A stretch of DNA of 56,525 bases from Geodermatophilus sp. TF02-6 (GTDB lineage Bacteria; Actinomycetota; Actinomycetes; Mycobacteriales; Geodermatophilaceae): the NCBI RefSeq assembly GCF_003319115.1, contig NZ_QOHF01000025.1, positions 1-56,525 on the forward strand. Direction: 5' to 3'. This document shows positions 27,688 to 37,353 of this stretch, piece by piece. Each line of letters opens with the position of its first letter. The stretch's first letter is position 1. Under the pieces are notes generated by a model. That model had not been told where the DNA came from, ran no database searches, and saw nothing but the letters and a program-made list of their open reading frames with translations. The translations under genes were made by a program, and so were the position numbers.

Positions 27688-28321
27688 CCGTCTCCGGACG
27701 GCGGCCGAGCACCCGGGTGACCTCCTCCACCGCGTCCTCGTCGGCGTCGACCAGCACCGGCCGGGGCGTGCCGGCGAACAGCGGCAGGTCCGAGGCGCTG
27801 TCGCTGTAGACCGCGACCCACGGCGGCGGGTGGCCGCGCTCGATCAGCATCGTCACCTTGGTCTCGCCCATGGCCCGGCGCACCCGCAGCGGCCGGAACG
27901 ACCCGGTGGAGCCGACGACGTCGACGTCCCCGAGGCCGACCGCGGTGAGGAACCCGCGCGCCATCGTCTCCTCGCAGCCGGTCGCCACCACCACGACGTG
28001 GCCCTGCTGCCGGTGCCGCCGCACGCGGGCGATCGCGGCGGCGACGGCGGCTCCGGGCCGGTGCGCCAGCGCCGCGCGGTAGGCGTCGGCGACCGCGTCG
28101 ACGTCCGCGGCCTGCTGTCCGCCGACGGCCAGGCGGGTCAGCAGGCGGGCGGCCAGCGGTCGGGTCCACGGCAGCGCCGCGCCGGCCAGCAGCACCGGCG
28201 CCGCGGCCAGCAGCGGCACGGCCCGCAGCGGCGACCGGCGCAACCGGCCGGACAGGAACAGCGTCGAGGCGTCCCCGGCCAGCAGCACCCGGTCCAGGTC
28301 GACGACGACGGTCGGGGTCAT
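27674..28321 (-). CDS. HAD-superfamily phosphatase
   Basis: 215 residues. Motif I is VVVDLDRVLLAGD, where the nucleophile and acid Asp are kept but the usual following Thr/Val-Thr pattern differs. Motif II is in VVVVATGCEETMARGF, and the last motif is YSDSASDLPLF with the metal-binding Asp residues. This resembles SerB-like or phospholipid-type HAD phosphatases of about 220 residues. The stop overlaps the end of the converging remnant. Substrate unknown. Confidence 0.82.
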   Translation of the reverse strand: MTPTVVVDLDRVLLAGDASTLFLSGRLRRSPLRAVPLLAAAPVLLAGAALPWTRPLAARLLTRLAVGGQQAADVDAVADAYRAALAHRPGAAVAAAIARVRRHRQQGHVVVVATGCEETMARGFLTAVGLGDVDVVGSTGSFRPLRVRRAMGETKVTMLIERGHPPPWVAVYSDSASDLPLFAGTPRPVLVDADEDAVEEVTRVLGRRPETVSWR

Positions 28322-28512
28322 ACCGGGGCATTACCGGACTGCCCGGATGCGGGAAACACGCACTGGCCTTGCCGGGACGCCCGGCGGCTGACGTGGTCGG
28401 GCCGCTCCCCGGCCGCCGCCTCGGTGCGCCGGTCCGCCGGTACCGGCAGGTCACCGGCCGGTTCCCGCCGCTGCCGCGCACCCGGGCCGAGCCCCGTAGC
28501 CCCGGAGCCGGC

Positions 28513-31116
28513 TCAGACCGGGGTGATGGACAGGGTGAGCGCGCGGCGGCCTTCCTCGGAGCGGGCGGTGGTCATCCGCTCGGCGGTGGGGGTGCCGTAC
28601 TCGGTGGTGCGCTGGCGGGCGGGGCGGCCGATGGCGGCGGCGATGGCTTCGAGTTCGGCGATGGTCTTGCACGAGCCGTTGGTGCTGCCGGCCATCCGGC
28701 TGATGGTCTCCTCCATCAGCGTGCCGCCCAGGTCGTTGGCCCCACCTCGCAGCACCGCCTTCGTGCCGGCCTCGCCGAGCTTGACCCAGGAGGTCTGGAT
28801 GTTGGCGATGCGCCCGTGCAGCAGCAGGCGGGCCACCGCGTGCACCGCCCGGTTCTCCCGCACCGTGGGCCCGGGGCGGGCCACGCCGGCCAGGTAGATC
28901 GGGGAGCTGTGGTGCACGAAGGGCAGCAGCACGAACTCGGTGAACCCGCCGGTGGCGTCCTGCACCGCGGCGATCGTGCGCAGGTGCGCCACCCAGTGCG
29001 CGGGGGTGTCGACGTGGCCGTACATCATCGTCGACGTCGACGGCAGGCCCACCCGGTGCGCGGTGGTGATGACCTCGATCCAGGTGGCAGCCGGCAGCTT
29101 GCCCTTGGTCAGCACCCAGCGCACGTCGTCGTCGAGGATCTCCGCCGCGGTGCCGGGCACCGAGTCCAACCCGGACTCCTTGCACCCGGTCAGGAAGTCC
29201 TCGAAGGACAGGCCGGTGCGCGCGGCGCCGTTGACGATCTCCATGGGGGAGAAGGCGTGCAGGTGGATGCCCGGGGCCCGCCGCTTCACCTCGCGGGCCA
29301 GGTCGAGGTAGGCCGTTCCGGGCAGGTCGGGGTGGATGCCGCCCTGCATGCAGATCTCGGTGGCTCCGGCCGCCCACGCCTCGTCGACCCGGTCGCCGAC
29401 CTGGGACATCGACAGGGTGTAGGCATCGGCGTCGGTGCGCCGCTGGGCGAACGCGCAGAACCGGCAGCCGGTGTAGCAGACGTTGGTGAAGTTGATGTTC
29501 CGGTTCACCACGTAGGTGACCTCCTCGCCGACGACCTGGGCGCGCACCGCGTCGGCCAGCGCGCACAGCGCCGCGAGGTCCGCCCCGTCGGCGCCCAGCA
29601 GCGCCAGGTACTGCTCGTCGGACAGCCCGGCCGGGTCGGCCTCGGCGCGGCGCAGGGCGGCGTGCACCGCGGGGTCGCCGGCGGCCAGCGCGCTGGACCG
29701 GCCCGACCTCGCATCGATGGTGCGCTCGCGCAGCTCGGCCCAGTCGCCGTAGACGGCGTCGAAGTCGGACCGCCGGTCGTCGGTGCGCCCGACGGTGTCC
29801 ACCTGCACGTGCAGGTCGACCCGGCCGGACGACGTCCAGGCCTCGTCCGGCTCCTGCCACGCCAGCCCGGCGGGCACGCGACCCTCCACCGCCAGCCCGT
29901 CCGGGCCGGCCAGCGCCGCCACGTGCGGGCGCACCCGCGGGTCGATCCACGGCTCGGGCTCCCGCACGTAGGGCGGCTGGGCGGCCAGCCGCTCGCGCAG
30001 GGTGAACCCGGCCTGCGCGGTCAACTCGGCGAGCCGGTCGGTGTGCGGCCAGGGCCGCTCGGGGTTGACGTGGTCGGGCGTCAGGGGGGAGACCCCGCCC
30101 CAGTCATCCACGCCGGCCCGGATCAGCAGGCCCAGCTCGGTGGGGTCGGACAGGTTCGGCGGGGCCTGCACCCGGGCCTTGGGGCCGAGCAGCAGCCGGG
30201 TGACCGCGACCGCGGCGAGGTACTCCTGCAGCACCAGATCCGCAGCAGCCGCCATCGCGGTGCGCGGCTTGGCCCGGAAGTTCTGCACGATCACCTCCTG
30301 CACGTGCCCGTACCGGCCGTGTACGGCCCGGATCGCGCCGATGGCATCCACCCGCTCGGCGGGGGTCTCGCCGATGCCCAGCAGCACGCCGGTGGTGAAC
30401 GGCACGGCGCTGCGCCCGGCGTCCTCGAGCACCCGCAGCCGGACGGCGGGCTCCTTGTCGGGGCTGCCGTGGTGCGCACCGCCCGGCTTGGACCACAGCC
30501 GGGCGGCGGTGGTCTCCAGCATCATCCCCATCGACGCCGACACCGGCTTGAGCCGCTGGATCTCCTCCCAGGAGAGCACGCCGGGGTTGAGGTGCGGCAG
30601 CAGGCCGGTCTGCTCCAGCACCCCGATCGCCATCGCCCGCAGATAGGCCAGCGTCGAGTCGAAGCCGTGCGCGGCCAGCCACTCGGCGGCCACCGGCCAG
30701 CGGTCCTCCGGGCGGTCGCCCAGGGTGAACAGCGCCTCCTTGCAGCCGGCTGCCGCACCCGCCCGGGCGATCTCCAGCACCTCGTCAGGGGAGAGGAACG
30801 GCGCCCTGCCCTCGGCGCGCAGCGCGCCCGGCGTGGTCACGAACGTGCAGTAGTGGCACCGGTCGCGGCACAGGTGGGTGAGCGGGATGAACACCTTGCG
30901 GCTGTAGGTCACCACCCCCGCCCGCCCGGCCGAGGCCAGCCCGGCATCGCGCACCCGCCCGGCCGCGGCCAGCAGCCGCTCCAGCGGCTCACCCGCACCC
31001 AGCCCCCGGGCATGCAACAGGGTCTCGGCCTCGACGGCATCCAGGGTCACCCCCCGCTCGGCGCGCACCAGCGCACGACGGACCGCGGAGGCGGAGGGGT
31101 TCAGCGGCTCGGTCAT
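28513..31116 (-). CDS. fbiC: FO synthase (fused CofG-CofH)
   Basis: 867 residues containing two radical-SAM halves. The first has [14 protein letters not shown] (CofG-like), the second [16 protein letters not shown] (CofH-like), each a CxxxCxxC cluster motif. The enzyme makes 7,8-didemethyl-8-hydroxy-5-deazariboflavin, the chromophore of coenzyme F420, from tyrosine and a flavin precursor. The fused form is typical of actinobacteria. ATG 31116 matches the family start ([20 protein letters not shown]). The LLM-family oxidoreductase at 35796 may be an F420 user. Confidence 0.97.
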   Translation of the reverse strand: MTEPLNPSASAVRRALVRAERGVTLDAVEAETLLHARGLGAGEPLERLLAAAGRVRDAGLASAGRAGVVTYSRKVFIPLTHLCRDRCHYCTFVTTPGALRAEGRAPFLSPDEVLEIARAGAAAGCKEALFTLGDRPEDRWPVAAEWLAAHGFDSTLAYLRAMAIGVLEQTGLLPHLNPGVLSWEEIQRLKPVSASMGMMLETTAARLWSKPGGAHHGSPDKEPAVRLRVLEDAGRSAVPFTTGVLLGIGETPAERVDAIGAIRAVHGRYGHVQEVIVQNFRAKPRTAMAAAADLVLQEYLAAVAVTRLLLGPKARVQAPPNLSDPTELGLLIRAGVDDWGGVSPLTPDHVNPERPWPHTDRLAELTAQAGFTLRERLAAQPPYVREPEPWIDPRVRPHVAALAGPDGLAVEGRVPAGLAWQEPDEAWTSSGRVDLHVQVDTVGRTDDRRSDFDAVYGDWAELRERTIDARSGRSSALAAGDPAVHAALRRAEADPAGLSDEQYLALLGADGADLAALCALADAVRAQVVGEEVTYVVNRNINFTNVCYTGCRFCAFAQRRTDADAYTLSMSQVGDRVDEAWAAGATEICMQGGIHPDLPGTAYLDLAREVKRRAPGIHLHAFSPMEIVNGAARTGLSFEDFLTGCKESGLDSVPGTAAEILDDDVRWVLTKGKLPAATWIEVITTAHRVGLPSTSTMMYGHVDTPAHWVAHLRTIAAVQDATGGFTEFVLLPFVHHSSPIYLAGVARPGPTVRENRAVHAVARLLLHGRIANIQTSWVKLGEAGTKAVLRGGANDLGGTLMEETISRMAGSTNGSCKTIAELEAIAAAIGRPARQRTTEYGTPTAERMTTARSEEGRRALTLSITPV

Positions 31117-31138
31117 CGCCCTTGACGCTAGTTGACGG

Positions 31139-31297
31139 ACCCCTTGCCCCCCACCGGGGAAGGGCCCCGTCCTCCTCACCCCTCGCTCCGCGCGGAGCGA
31201 GCCTCGGGACGGGGCCGGCGGCGAGCCTCTGGACGGGGCCTGCCCGGGACGGGGCCAGCGGCGCGACCCTGCAGCGGGCCGTGGGGGAGGGATGGGG
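31139..31297. repeat. GGACCC-hairpin repeat cluster between flavin reductase and fbiC
   Basis: The tract holds several arms of the dispersed hairpin family: GGACCCCTTGC and GGGCCCCGTCC on the left, then GGACGGGGCC-type arms three times on the right. At its core is a 20-bp perfect palindrome starting CTCGCTCCGC. No gene is seen. It lies 22 bases upstream of the fbiC start, so any structure would affect the fbiC promoter region or read-through from the flavin reductase gene. Confidence 0.75.
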
Positions 31298-31810
31298 TCA
31301 CTGCCGGCCGGCCGGCTCCCCGGACGCCTCGACGTAGCGGCCGCGCAGCCGCACCAGCGGGCTGCCGTCGCCGGTCAGCACGGGGACGTCATCGACCTCG
31401 AGCAGCGCCAGCACGTGGTCGCCGGCCGCGACCAGCCGCGCCAGCCGGCAGTCCAGGGCGGCCAGCCCGTCGTCGAGCACGATGGCGCCGCTGCCGGCCG
31501 CGCGGCGCCACGGCACCGACTCCAGCAGGTGGCGGGCGCTGGGCCGGCCCGCCGAGGAGAACCGGCTGGCCACGATCGCGTGCCGGGCGGCCAGCACGGT
31601 CAGCCCGCAGCGGCCCACCTGCTCGAGCACCTCGGCCGGGTAGCCGTCCGCGGCCAGCCCGACGGCGACCAGCGGAGGAGCGGGCGAGACGCTCATCACC
31701 GAGGAGACCGTGGTCCCGACGTCGTCGATGTCGTCCCGGACGGTCAGCAGGCACACCCCCGCGGCGTACTGGCGGAGGGCCTCGGCGAACGTCGGAGGGT
31801 CGACCGGCAT
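31298..31810 (-). CDS. Flavin reductase-like FMN-binding protein
   Basis: 170 residues with the split-barrel flavin reductase pattern: [37 protein letters not shown], and [18 protein letters not shown], which corresponds to the conserved substrate-binding loop. Such proteins reduce FMN/FAD for a partner monooxygenase or bind flavin or F420 directly. No monooxygenase partner is adjacent. ATG start. It is enclosed by repeat clusters on both sides. Confidence 0.85.
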   Translation of the reverse strand: MPVDPPTFAEALRQYAAGVCLLTVRDDIDDVGTTVSSVMSVSPAPPLVAVGLAADGYPAEVLEQVGRCGLTVLAARHAIVASRFSSAGRPSARHLLESVPWRRAAGSGAIVLDDGLAALDCRLARLVAAGDHVLALLEVDDVPVLTGDGSPLVRLRGRYVEASGEPAGRQ

Positions 31811-31837
31811 GGCGGCCAGTCGACCACAGCCGGCCGG

Positions 31838-32075
31838 ACCCGTCCCGGGCCGGCCGCGTCCAGAGGCTCGCCGCGGCCCCGTCCCGGGTCCCCGGCCCCC
31901 TGCAGGGTCCCGCCGCGGCCCCGTCCCGAGGCTCCGGCCCCCTCCCGGGTACCACCCCGAGCCTGCGAGGGGTGGGGAGGAGGGGGTCCTTCTCCGAGGG
32001 GTGAGGAGGACGCGGTCCTTCCCCGGTGGGGGGCAGGGGGTCCTTCTCCGAGGGGTGGGAGGACGGGGTTCCTCC
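31838..32075. repeat. Multi-arm GGACCC-hairpin repeat cluster
   Basis: Left-type arms (GGCCGCGTCC, GGCCCCGTCC twice, GGCCCCCTGC, GGCCCCCTCC) are followed by right-type arms (GGAGGGGGTCC, GGACGCGGTCC, GCAGGGGGTCC, GGACGGGGTTCC). Several left and right arms match each other only, including the unusual GCG variant. The last right arm abuts the NUDIX stop. It looks like a pile-up of several hairpin elements, some incomplete. No gene is present. Confidence 0.75.
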
Positions 32076-32603
32076 TCAGGCCCGGTCGAGCAGCAGCAGG
32101 CCGTACCCGGCGAGGCTGGGACCGTCGGTGAACCGCCCGTCGCGGACCATCGCCCGCAGCTGCGACTCGGGCACGAAGGCGCAGCGCATGTCCGCCTCGG
32201 TGGCCTCGCGGGCGATCGGGCCGGCGGTCAGGTCGGTGGCCAGCCACACGTCGAACTCCTGGGTGGAGAGCCCGGGCGCGAGGTCTGCGTGCCCGAGGTG
32301 GCGCAGCGACCCGGCGCGCAGCCCGGTCTCCTCGGCCAGCTCGGCACGGGCCAGCTCCTCGGGGGTGCCGGTGGCGCCGGCCGTCCAGGTGCCCTGCGGG
32401 AACTCCCAGGAGCGGCGGCCCAGCGGGTACCGGTACTGCTCGACCAGCCAGAACCCGTGGTCGGCGTACGGCAGGACCAGCGCGAAGTGCGGCTTCTCCA
32501 CCACCCCGTACACGCCGGGTGAGCCGTCCGCGAGCTCGACCCGGTCCTCCCGCACCCGGATCCACCGGTTGCGGTAGACCTCCCTGCTCTCCGTCGTCCG
32601 CAC
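32076..32603 (-). CDS. NUDIX hydrolase
   Basis: 175 residues from GTG 32603. The region WEFPQGTWTAG and AELAEETGLRAGS corresponds to the Nudix box; the Glu residues that bind metal are kept, but the usual Arg of REUxEE is Ala, so the box is slightly divergent. The layout (VYRNRWIRVREDRVELADGS, LVEQYRYPLGRRSWEFP) is that of ADP-ribose pyrophosphatase-like enzymes. The substrate cannot be assigned. Its stop runs straight into a hairpin repeat arm. Confidence 0.88.
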   Translation of the reverse strand: MRTTESREVYRNRWIRVREDRVELADGSPGVYGVVEKPHFALVLPYADHGFWLVEQYRYPLGRRSWEFPQGTWTAGATGTPEELARAELAEETGLRAGSLRHLGHADLAPGLSTQEFDVWLATDLTAGPIAREATEADMRCAFVPESQLRAMVRDGRFTDGPSLAGYGLLLLDRA

Positions 32604-32680
32604 GCCGGGCAGCCTCTCAGACCGGCTGTGGGCGCGGTCACGGGCGCCCGTGACCACGCCGGCGCGCGCACCGTGCTGGA

Positions 32681-33484
32681 GTGGAGGGCGTGCACCTCCA
32701 GCCCACCCGCACCTCCTGGCGCCGTTACGTCGCCCTCGGCGACTCCTTCACCGAGGGGCTGGCCGACCCCGATCCGCAGCGGCCGGGGGAGTTCCGCGGC
32801 TGGGCCGACCGGCTGGCCGAGCACCTGGCGGCCGCGGCCGACGGCGAGCTGGAGTACGCCAACCTCGCCGTCCGCGGCCGGCTGCTCGGGCAGGTGCTGA
32901 CCGAGCAGGTGCCGGTGGCGCTGGCCGCCGAGCCGGACCTGGTGAGCCTGGTGGGCGGAGGCAACGACCTGCTGCGCCCCGGCGCCGACCCCGACCGGCT
33001 GGCCGCCGACCTGGAGGACGCCGTCGCGCGGTTCCGGGCCGCCGGCGCCGACGTGCTGCTGGCGACCGGGGTCGACCCCCGCCAGACGCCGATCATCCGC
33101 CGCACCCGCGGGCGGGTCGCGGTGTTCAACACCTCGCTGTGGTCGATCGCCGCCCGGCACGGCGCCGTCGTCCTCGACCAGTGGGGCGCGGCCTGGATCC
33201 AGGACTGGCGGATGTGGGACGGCGACCGCATCCACCTCACCGCCGAGGGCCACCGGCGGACGGCGCTGGCCGCGGCCACCGCGCTCGGGCTGCAGGTGGA
33301 CGACGGGTGGCGCACCCCGCTGCCCCCGCAGCCGCCCCGCCCGCTGCGGACCGCGGTGGCCGAGGAGGCGGCGTGGGTGCGCGGCTTCGTCGCGCCGTGG
33401 GTGGGCCGGCGGCTGCGCGGCCGCTCCTCGGGGGACGGCCGCGCCGCCAAGCGACCGGTGCCGCTGGCGCTGCCACACGGCTGA
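32681..33484 (+). CDS. SGNH/GDSL-family hydrolase
   Basis: 267 residues. Block I is YVALGDSFTEGLADPD with the nucleophilic Ser, block III is GGGNDLLRPG with the oxyanion Asn, and block V is DGDRIHLTAEGHRR with the catalytic Asp and His. No signal peptide is visible, so it should be cytoplasmic. The Arg-rich C-terminal tail is additional to the fold. GTG 32681 is used; a second GTG at 32690 is too close to GGAGGG to be served by it. Esterase or acyl-hydrolase activity is expected; substrate unknown. Confidence 0.9.
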   Translation: MEGVHLQPTRTSWRRYVALGDSFTEGLADPDPQRPGEFRGWADRLAEHLAAAADGELEYANLAVRGRLLGQVLTEQVPVALAAEPDLVSLVGGGNDLLRPGADPDRLAADLEDAVARFRAAGADVLLATGVDPRQTPIIRRTRGRVAVFNTSLWSIAARHGAVVLDQWGAAWIQDWRMWDGDRIHLTAEGHRRTALAAATALGLQVDDGWRTPLPPQPPRPLRTAVAEEAAWVRGFVAPWVGRRLRGRSSGDGRAAKRPVPLALPHG

Positions 33485-33490
33485 CCGGCC

Positions 33491-33633
33491 GGCCCTCCTG
33501 CAGGTAGGAGGACCCCGTCCTGCCCACCCCTCGTAGAAGGACCCCGTCCTCCCCACCCTTCGCAGGCTCGGGGCGGGACCCGGGACGGGGCCGGTGGTGC
33601 CCTGGACGGGGCCGGGCGGGGGGCAGGAGGGCC
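33491..33633. repeat. Triple nested hairpin repeat between convergent genes
   Basis: Three stems lie one inside the other. Outer GGCCCTCCTGC (33491-33501) pairs with 33623-33633. Middle GGACCCCGTCC (33510-33520) pairs with 33604-33613. Inner GGACCCCGTCC (33539-33549) pairs with 33583-33592. The middle and inner stems leave an unpaired A in the left arm. It fills the gap between the SGNH hydrolase and the GGDEF-EAL gene and should stop transcription from both sides. Confidence 0.85.
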
Positions 33634-33638
33634 CTCTC

Positions 33639-35597
33639 TCAGTCCGGCTCCGGGGGCAGGTCCTTGCCGCCGCCGCCGCCGCCGCCGGCGCCGGTGGACA
33701 GGTCCAGGTCCCGCGTGCCCGCCGGCTCCTGCTCACCGGGGCCGCCGGCGACGGCCGGTCCGCCCGGGCCCTCGACGACGGGCCGGGCCGGCTGGTCGTC
33801 GGCGGCCAGCACGTCCTGGACGGTGACGGTGCCGGGCGGGAGGGTCCCGGCCAGCTCGACGTCCGCGGTGGTCGGCGCGTGGTCGAGCAGCGGCGCGGGG
33901 CGGCCGAAGGCGTAGCCCTGCGCCATCGCACAGCCGTGCTCGCGCAGCCACTGCGCCTGGTCGAGGTCCTCGATGCCCTCCGCGATGACCTGCAGGCCCA
34001 TGCCCAGGCCCAGCTGCACCAGGCCCTGCACCAGCGCCGCCGTCGAGGGCTCGGTGACCACGTCGGCGATGAACGACCGGTCGATCTTCACCGTGTGGAT
34101 GGGCAGCCGGTGCAGCGCGGTGATCGCCGAGTACCCGGTGCCGAAGTCGTCGAGGGCGAGGGTGACGCCGGCCTCGGTGACCTCCGACACCGCCTGCAGC
34201 GTGGCGTCGGCGGCGAACAGCGCCGTCGACTCGGTGATCTCCAGCTCCAGCCGCTCGGGCGGCAGCCCCGACTCGGCCAGCGCGTCGGCCACCAGGTCGG
34301 CGAAGCCGGGCTCGGCGAGGTGGCGGGCGGAGACGTTGACGTGCACCCGTAACCCAGCCGGCCAGCCCGCGGCGTCGAAGCAGGCCTGGCGCAGCACCCA
34401 GGCGCCCAGCCTCGAGGTCAGCCGGTTGTCCTCCGCGGCGGCCAGGAAGGCCCCGGGGGGCAGCAGCCCGCGGGCGGGGTGCTGCCAGCGGATGAGCGCC
34501 TCGTAGCCGAGCAGCGTCTCGTCGGAGAGGGCCACGATGGGCTGGTAGAACAGCCGCAGCTCGTCGGCCTCCAGGGCGTGCCGCAGGTCGGCCTCGAGCT
34601 GCAGCTGGTCGACCTCGCTGTCGGAGAGCCCCCCGTCGTGCACCTCGATGCGCGCCCGGCTGCCGTCGGCCTTGGCGCGGGTGAGCGCGCTGTGCGCCTG
34701 ACGCAGCAGGTCGTCGGGGGCGACGTCGGAGCCGAGGGTGAGCCCCACGCTGGCCGACAGCACGATCTCGCGGTCGCCGATGAGGAACGGGTCGTCGAGC
34801 ACCGACAGCAGCCGGTCGGCCAGCGCGCGCAGGCCCTCGAAGTCCGCGACGTCCTCGGCGAGGATGAGGAACTCGTCGGCGCCCAGGCGCACGGCGGTGT
34901 CCTCCACCCGCGTGCTCCAGCGCAGCCGGTCGGCGACCTGGGTCAGCAGCTGGTCGCCGGCCTCGACCCCGAGGACGTCGTTGACCGCCTGGAACCGGTC
35001 GAGGTCCAGGTGCACCAGCCCGACCTGCAGCCCGCGCCGGCGGGACAGGGCGAGGGCGTGGTCGAGCCGGTCGGAAAGAGCCCGGCGGTTGGGCAGGCCG
35101 GTCAGCGGGTCGGTGAAGGCCCGCCGGACGGCGTCCTCCTCGGCGCGGCGGCGGTCGGTGACGTCGACCAGGGAGAGGACGACGAACTGCGGCGCGCCGG
35201 TGCTGGTGTGGACGACCTCGTGCGACTGCACCACCCACAGCTCCGAGCCGTCGGCCCGGCGCAGCCGTCGCTCGCCGGCCACGCACAGCCACGGGTCCAG
35301 CGGGCCGTTGGTGCGGTCGGGGACCGGCGCCTCGTCCGGGTGCGCCAGCAGGTCGACGTGGCGACCCACCAGGTCCTCGGGTGGCCGCCCGGCGAGCTCG
35401 ACGAGGGCCTCGTTGACGACGAGGAAGTGCCCGTCGAGCGCGACGAGGGCCTTGGGGACGGGCGCGGCGAGGAACAGGGCGCGGAAGAGCTGGCCGCGGT
35501 CGGCCAGCAGCGTGTCGATGGCCCGGAGCCTCGAGCCGGCGGCGGCGCCGGGGGTCCCCGCCCGAGGCCGCGGGACGTCGGGAGCGCTCAGGTTCAC
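33639..35597 (-). CDS. PAS-GGDEF-EAL cyclic-di-GMP protein
   Basis: 652 residues from GTG 35597. A PAS-like sensor (about 30-150) is followed by a GGDEF domain and an EAL domain. The diguanylate cyclase signature is GADEF (LGADEFLILAED), a functional-looking variant. The phosphodiesterase motifs are intact: GYEALIRWQHP, VNVSARHLAEP, ELEITES, LDDFGTGYS, KIDRSFI and AEGIE. It could make or degrade c-di-GMP; the intact EAL set favours breakdown. No membrane helix is visible, so the signal sensed is probably cytoplasmic. The start is uncertain by some 20 codons. Confidence 0.93.
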   Translation of the reverse strand: MNLSAPDVPRPRAGTPGAAAGSRLRAIDTLLADRGQLFRALFLAAPVPKALVALDGHFLVVNEALVELAGRPPEDLVGRHVDLLAHPDEAPVPDRTNGPLDPWLCVAGERRLRRADGSELWVVQSHEVVHTSTGAPQFVVLSLVDVTDRRRAEEDAVRRAFTDPLTGLPNRRALSDRLDHALALSRRRGLQVGLVHLDLDRFQAVNDVLGVEAGDQLLTQVADRLRWSTRVEDTAVRLGADEFLILAEDVADFEGLRALADRLLSVLDDPFLIGDREIVLSASVGLTLGSDVAPDDLLRQAHSALTRAKADGSRARIEVHDGGLSDSEVDQLQLEADLRHALEADELRLFYQPIVALSDETLLGYEALIRWQHPARGLLPPGAFLAAAEDNRLTSRLGAWVLRQACFDAAGWPAGLRVHVNVSARHLAEPGFADLVADALAESGLPPERLELEITESTALFAADATLQAVSEVTEAGVTLALDDFGTGYSAITALHRLPIHTVKIDRSFIADVVTEPSTAALVQGLVQLGLGMGLQVIAEGIEDLDQAQWLREHGCAMAQGYAFGRPAPLLDHAPTTADVELAGTLPPGTVTVQDVLAADDQPARPVVEGPGGPAVAGGPGEQEPAGTRDLDLSTGAGGGGGGGKDLPPEPD

Positions 35598-35795
35598 CGG
35601 GACAGGGTGGCCGACCCGGGCTGTCGAGTGACGCAACCGGAACCCGGAGAGTCGTGGTCGCTCGACGACTCGCCGTGGTGAGCCGGTTCCGGTGCGACGC
35701 GGGTGACGGGTGGGGCACGCGGGTGAGCGGTCCCTCCGGGAATCCCGTGCCGCCCGGACGTGCTCAACCCCGAGGAACGGACGGAGGGGTCCAGG

Positions 35796-36833
35796 ATGGA
35801 CGTCGGCAAGCGGATCGGGTTCTTGTCCTTCGGGCACTGGCAGCCGGTCCCCGGCTCGCAGGTGCGCACCGGGCGCGACGCCCTGGTGCAGAGCGTGGAG
35901 CTGGCCGTCGCGGCCGAGGAGCTGGGGCTCGACGGCGCCTTCGTGCGGGTGCACCACTTCGCCCGCCAGTTGGCCTCCCCGTTTCCGCTGCTGGCGGCCA
36001 TGGCGGCGCGCACCCACCGGATCGAGGTCGGCACCGGCGTGGTCGACATGCGCTACGAGAACCCGCTGTACATGGCCGAGGAGGCGGCGGCGACCGACCT
36101 GCTCAGCGGCGGCCGGTTGCAGCTGGGCGTCAGCCGCGGCTCACCGGAGACGGCGCTGCGCGGCGCGGAGGCCTTCGGGTACGTGCCGCCGGAGGGGTCT
36201 TCGGACGCCGACCTGGCCCGGGGGAAGACCGCGCTGTTCCTGGCGGCGATCTCCGGGCAGCCGGTGGTCGACGCCGACCCGGCGATGACCGGGGGCGTGT
36301 CCGGCCGGCTGGCGGTGCAGCCGCAGTCGCCGGGGCTGCGCGACCGGATCTGGTGGGGGTCGGGTACGCGGGCCACGGCGGAGTGGACGGCGCGCCAGGG
36401 GCTGAACCTGATGAGCTCCACCCTGCTGGTCGAGGACACCGGCGTGCCCTTCGACGAGCTGCAGGCCGACCAGATCGCCCGCTACCGCGCCGCCTGGGCC
36501 GAGGCCGGCTGGGAGCGGACCCCGCGGGTGTCGGTCAGTCGCAGCGTCATCCCCGTCGTCACCGACCTCGACCGCCGGTACTTCGGGGAGCGCTCCGGCG
36601 AGGACCAGGTCGGCCTGCTCGAGGGCGTGCGGGCCCGGTTCGGCAAGAGCTACGTCGGCGAGCCCGAGCAGCTGGCCGAGGAGCTGGTCAAGGACGCCGC
36701 CGTCCGCGAGGCCGACACGCTGCTGCTCACCGTGCCGAACATGCTGGGCGTCGACCACAACGTGCACCTGCTGCAGACCATCGCCGAGCACGTGGCCCCC
36801 GCGATCGGCTGGGTGCCCCTGGGCGAGCGCTGA
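35796..36833 (+). CDS. LLM-class flavin/F420-dependent oxidoreductase
   Basis: 345 residues of the luciferase-like TIM-barrel family: GFLSFGHWQPVPGSQVRTGR, VELAVAAEELGLDGAFVRVH, and RIEVGTGVVDMRYENPLYMA are typical. Members use FMN or F420 as hydride carrier; the presence of fbiC nearby makes F420 possible, but cofactor choice is not visible in the sequence. GGAGGGG lies about 8 bases before ATG 35796. It appears monocistronic. Confidence 0.9.
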   Translation: MDVGKRIGFLSFGHWQPVPGSQVRTGRDALVQSVELAVAAEELGLDGAFVRVHHFARQLASPFPLLAAMAARTHRIEVGTGVVDMRYENPLYMAEEAAATDLLSGGRLQLGVSRGSPETALRGAEAFGYVPPEGSSDADLARGKTALFLAAISGQPVVDADPAMTGGVSGRLAVQPQSPGLRDRIWWGSGTRATAEWTARQGLNLMSSTLLVEDTGVPFDELQADQIARYRAAWAEAGWERTPRVSVSRSVIPVVTDLDRRYFGERSGEDQVGLLEGVRARFGKSYVGEPEQLAEELVKDAAVREADTLLLTVPNMLGVDHNVHLLQTIAEHVAPAIGWVPLGER

Positions 36834-37021
36834 CTGGTCGGGGTACGGCCTGGTCGAGACCCTGTCGCCCGGTTCCGCTCGACCGCCACGCGGCGGCCCC
36901 ACCCGGTCGATGGCTGCACATCGTCGGCCTCATCGCCGCCACCGGCCACTCACTGGAGGGATCCCTCGTCCCGGCCGATCCCGCGGCGCCGGCGCCCCTG
37001 TCCGGTCCGTTCGGGCGACGG

Positions 37022-37287
37022 GTGCGCCGACACCGTCGACGGATCGAGGACGTGGCCGCCTCCTACGGAGCCGGCCACGTCCGCGTCTTCGGCAGTGTGG
37101 CCCGCGGCGTCGAACGGGCCGACAGCGACACCGATCTGCCCAGGTCGGAGACCGCCGGGATGCGTGACCATCCGGCGCACCGCTGCTTCGGCACGACCCA
37201 TGCGATCGTCGCCAGCACCGTGGCGCAGGACCTCCCCGACTGAGCGAAGCCGTCGGACGCCTCCTCGCGATCGCCGGAGCCGACTGA
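37022..37287 (+). pseudogene. Fused remnant of an MntA-HepT toxin-antitoxin pair
   Basis: The first 40 residues (IEDVAASYGAGHVRVFGS, ARGVERADSDTDL) match MNT-type nucleotidyltransferases, with the GS-x-D-x-D active-site pattern. The frame then jumps to GMRDHPAHRCFGTTHAIVAS, TVAQDLP, the C-terminal part of a HEPN/HepT toxin including its RxxxxH motif (RDHPAH). The rest of MntA and the start of HepT are missing. A stop follows at once; one frame over, LSEAVGRLLAIAGAD continues the HepT tail to 37287. A large internal deletion plus a frameshift therefore joined antitoxin head to toxin tail. Confidence 0.75.
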
Positions 37288-37353
37288 CAGGGAGGGCAGG
37301 TCGGTCTGCTGGAGGCGGTGCAGGCGTAGGAGTCCAGCTCGACTCGGTGGAGG

